Shown in pieces: positions 62,849 through 64,000 of a DNA stretch of 64,000 nt. Position 1 is the stretch's first letter. Each line of letters starts with the position of its first letter. Position numbers and translations under genes: made by a program. The notes under the pieces are model-generated. The model was not told the origin of the DNA and ran no database searches. It saw only the letters and a program-made list of their open reading frames with translations. Source of the stretch: Centipeda periodontii DSM 2778 (GTDB taxonomy: Bacteria > Bacillota > Negativicutes > Selenomonadales > Selenomonadaceae); assembly GCF_000213975.1 (NCBI RefSeq), contig NZ_GL892076.1, positions 211,482-275,481 of the forward strand. The letters are read 5' to 3'.

Positions 62849-64000
62849 CTATTTTTTTAGATGTTTTGTGCGACGAGATTTGCGTTCTTCATTATTGAGG
62901 ATGTAGAGAATGCGGCGACGGAAGTTCTCAAAGTTACGAAAACCGTAGCAGACACGTTTTAGAACCTTGATCGTGTTATTGCAGCCCTCGGTGAATCCGT
63001 TGTTATAACCCGTTCGGATACCGTTCCAAATTTCCTCTTTCCACTGTTCCGTTGTTTTCAGCACGCGGATGAATGGGGCAAGATTCGCCATTTGGACGTG
63101 CCGTTGAAAATCATGCAGCCGCTCCTTGAACATCTTCCGATCTGCGCTGTCAAAGATACGATAGTATTCTTCCTTCAGCGCATGGGCTGTTTTCAGTGCT
63201 TCCGAAAAGGAAAGGATTTTCGCGAGTTTGCTGCGTTCGTTCAGACTGAGTTTCGGCTCTCGTCCCAAGAGGATGTGCCGTGCGTTCCGAAACCATTTCT
63301 TATCACGCGACGGAAGCCCTGCCTGTACTTCCTTGCGTATGCTGTCGAGCGCATTGTTCGCGAGACGGACGGCATGGAATTTATCGGCTGCGATTTCTGC
63401 ATTCGGGAAGCACTCTTCGGCGAGTTTATGAAAGAACGGCGATAGATCAATGCTGACGACCATGACATTCTCGCGCTCGGATTCAGGATATGCGAGAAGT
63501 CTGTTATAAATGCTTGCGGCACAACGGTCATCAATGACGTTGCAGCAACGTCTGTTTTGCAGGTCGTTGATAACGACCTGATATTTTGCGCCGACGTTTC
63601 CGCAAAATTCGTCCATGGAGATGACGGTATCCAGCAGATCGGACTCCTGCTGCTGCTTCGCGCGCGCAAAATGACGCATAACGGTTGTTGGCGATATGTC
63701 ATGTCTCCGTGCGATGTGCGCTGCGCTGACGAGTTCCCCGTGCGCGTGAACGATTTTCTCGATGACGCTGCGGGGCATTCGTTGATATGCGTCGATGAAA
63801 CTCCTGTCCTCGGAAAAGGTCTTTCCGCATTCACGGCAACGATAACGACGGTTTTTGTAGATGTACCTGAGCGCCGCATCCGGTATACCGGTTAGAATTT
63901 GTTCGCGATACCGATCCACATAGGTGTATGACGATCCGCACGCAGGGCAGTCATGATGTTTGCGCGGAAGCAGGAAGACGAGACAATCGTCTGACTTGAC
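62849..64000 (-). mobile_element. ISL3-family transposase (N-terminus cut by window edge)
   Basis: At least 383 residues of an ISL3 transposase. The frame stays open to the window edge, and upstream of the first candidate start it continues with a zinc finger, HHDCPACGSSYTYVD, as is normal for this family; a second cysteine pair is in YRCRECGKTF. A helix-turn-helix (AHIARRHDISPTTVMRHF) and the DDE domain follow: DEFCG near the first Asp, VVSIDLSPFF, AADKFHAVRLANNA and, near the end, GYNNGFTEGCNNTIKVLKR with the catalytic Glu. It appears intact as far as visible. It lies on the leader side of the CRISPR array. Confidence 0.92.

Overview
The window looks like a chromosome segment of a Selenomonas-type member of the Negativicutes: a diderm, fermentative Firmicute with fairly high G+C. 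The main evidence is an outer-membrane porin with an N-terminal S-layer-homology (SLH) domain and coiled coil (19.5-20.8 kb). It is supported by a TonB-dependent receptor, Firmicute-like rpoB/rpoC with acidic C-terminal tails, strong Gram-positive style ribosome-binding sites, and the NirJ1/NirJ2 radical-SAM pair of the siroheme-based heme route. The species is inferred, not proven.

Layout: 0-6.3 kb holds an ATPase fragment, rsmI, a two-component system, rfbD, sstT and bioY with a likely BirA operator. 6.3-16.5 kb holds rpoC and rpoB, transcribed leftward, with a possible leader peptide ahead of rpoB, one unknown gene, and on each side a small locus for a hydrophobic type I toxin-like peptide. 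16.5-24.4 kb is a leftward metal/heme/corrinoid uptake region: two FecCD-type ABC transporters, each with its own binding protein, around the SLH porin. The right-hand transporter has a 265-nt structured leader ending in an intrinsic terminator. 24.5-32.6 kb holds a lipoprotein, a TAXI-type TRAP transporter operon, a gamma carbonic anhydrase and unknown genes. 32.7-37.4 kb holds a 6S-like RNA, a chemotaxis receptor, a split metal-binding protein plus P1B ATPase under an ArsR-type operator, and a third type I toxin-antitoxin locus. 37.4-43.3 kb holds nirJ2, nirJ1, a TetR regulator, tRNA-Arg(ACG), mtaB and a small FliD-like/YjfB-like motility pair.

43.4-49.4 kb is a four-gene operon of immunity-like proteins (zinc ribbon, SUFU, DUF4253 and TPR modules). 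49.5-53 kb is an iron-type TonB receptor and PepSY membrane protein with a visibly lower G+C. 53.2-55.9 kb holds an LUD protein, mqnE and a cyclase-family hydrolase. Between 56.0 and 56.56 kb there is an apparently non-coding 550-nt transcription unit with a near-consensus promoter and a strong terminator. 56.7-61.8 kb holds an OPT transporter, hicAB, a secreted protein, a PNPOx-like protein and an M48 peptidase. The right end carries palindromic repeats, an orphan CRISPR array (eight repeats, seven spacers, no cas genes in view) and an ISL3-family transposase cut by the window edge.

The most unusual content is RNA-level: the 550-nt RNA, three type I toxin-like loci with visible structural regulation (two show a covarying 5'-3' pairing), the transporter leader RNA, and the rpoB leader ORF. 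Two copies of a 161-bp MITE-like element are also present.
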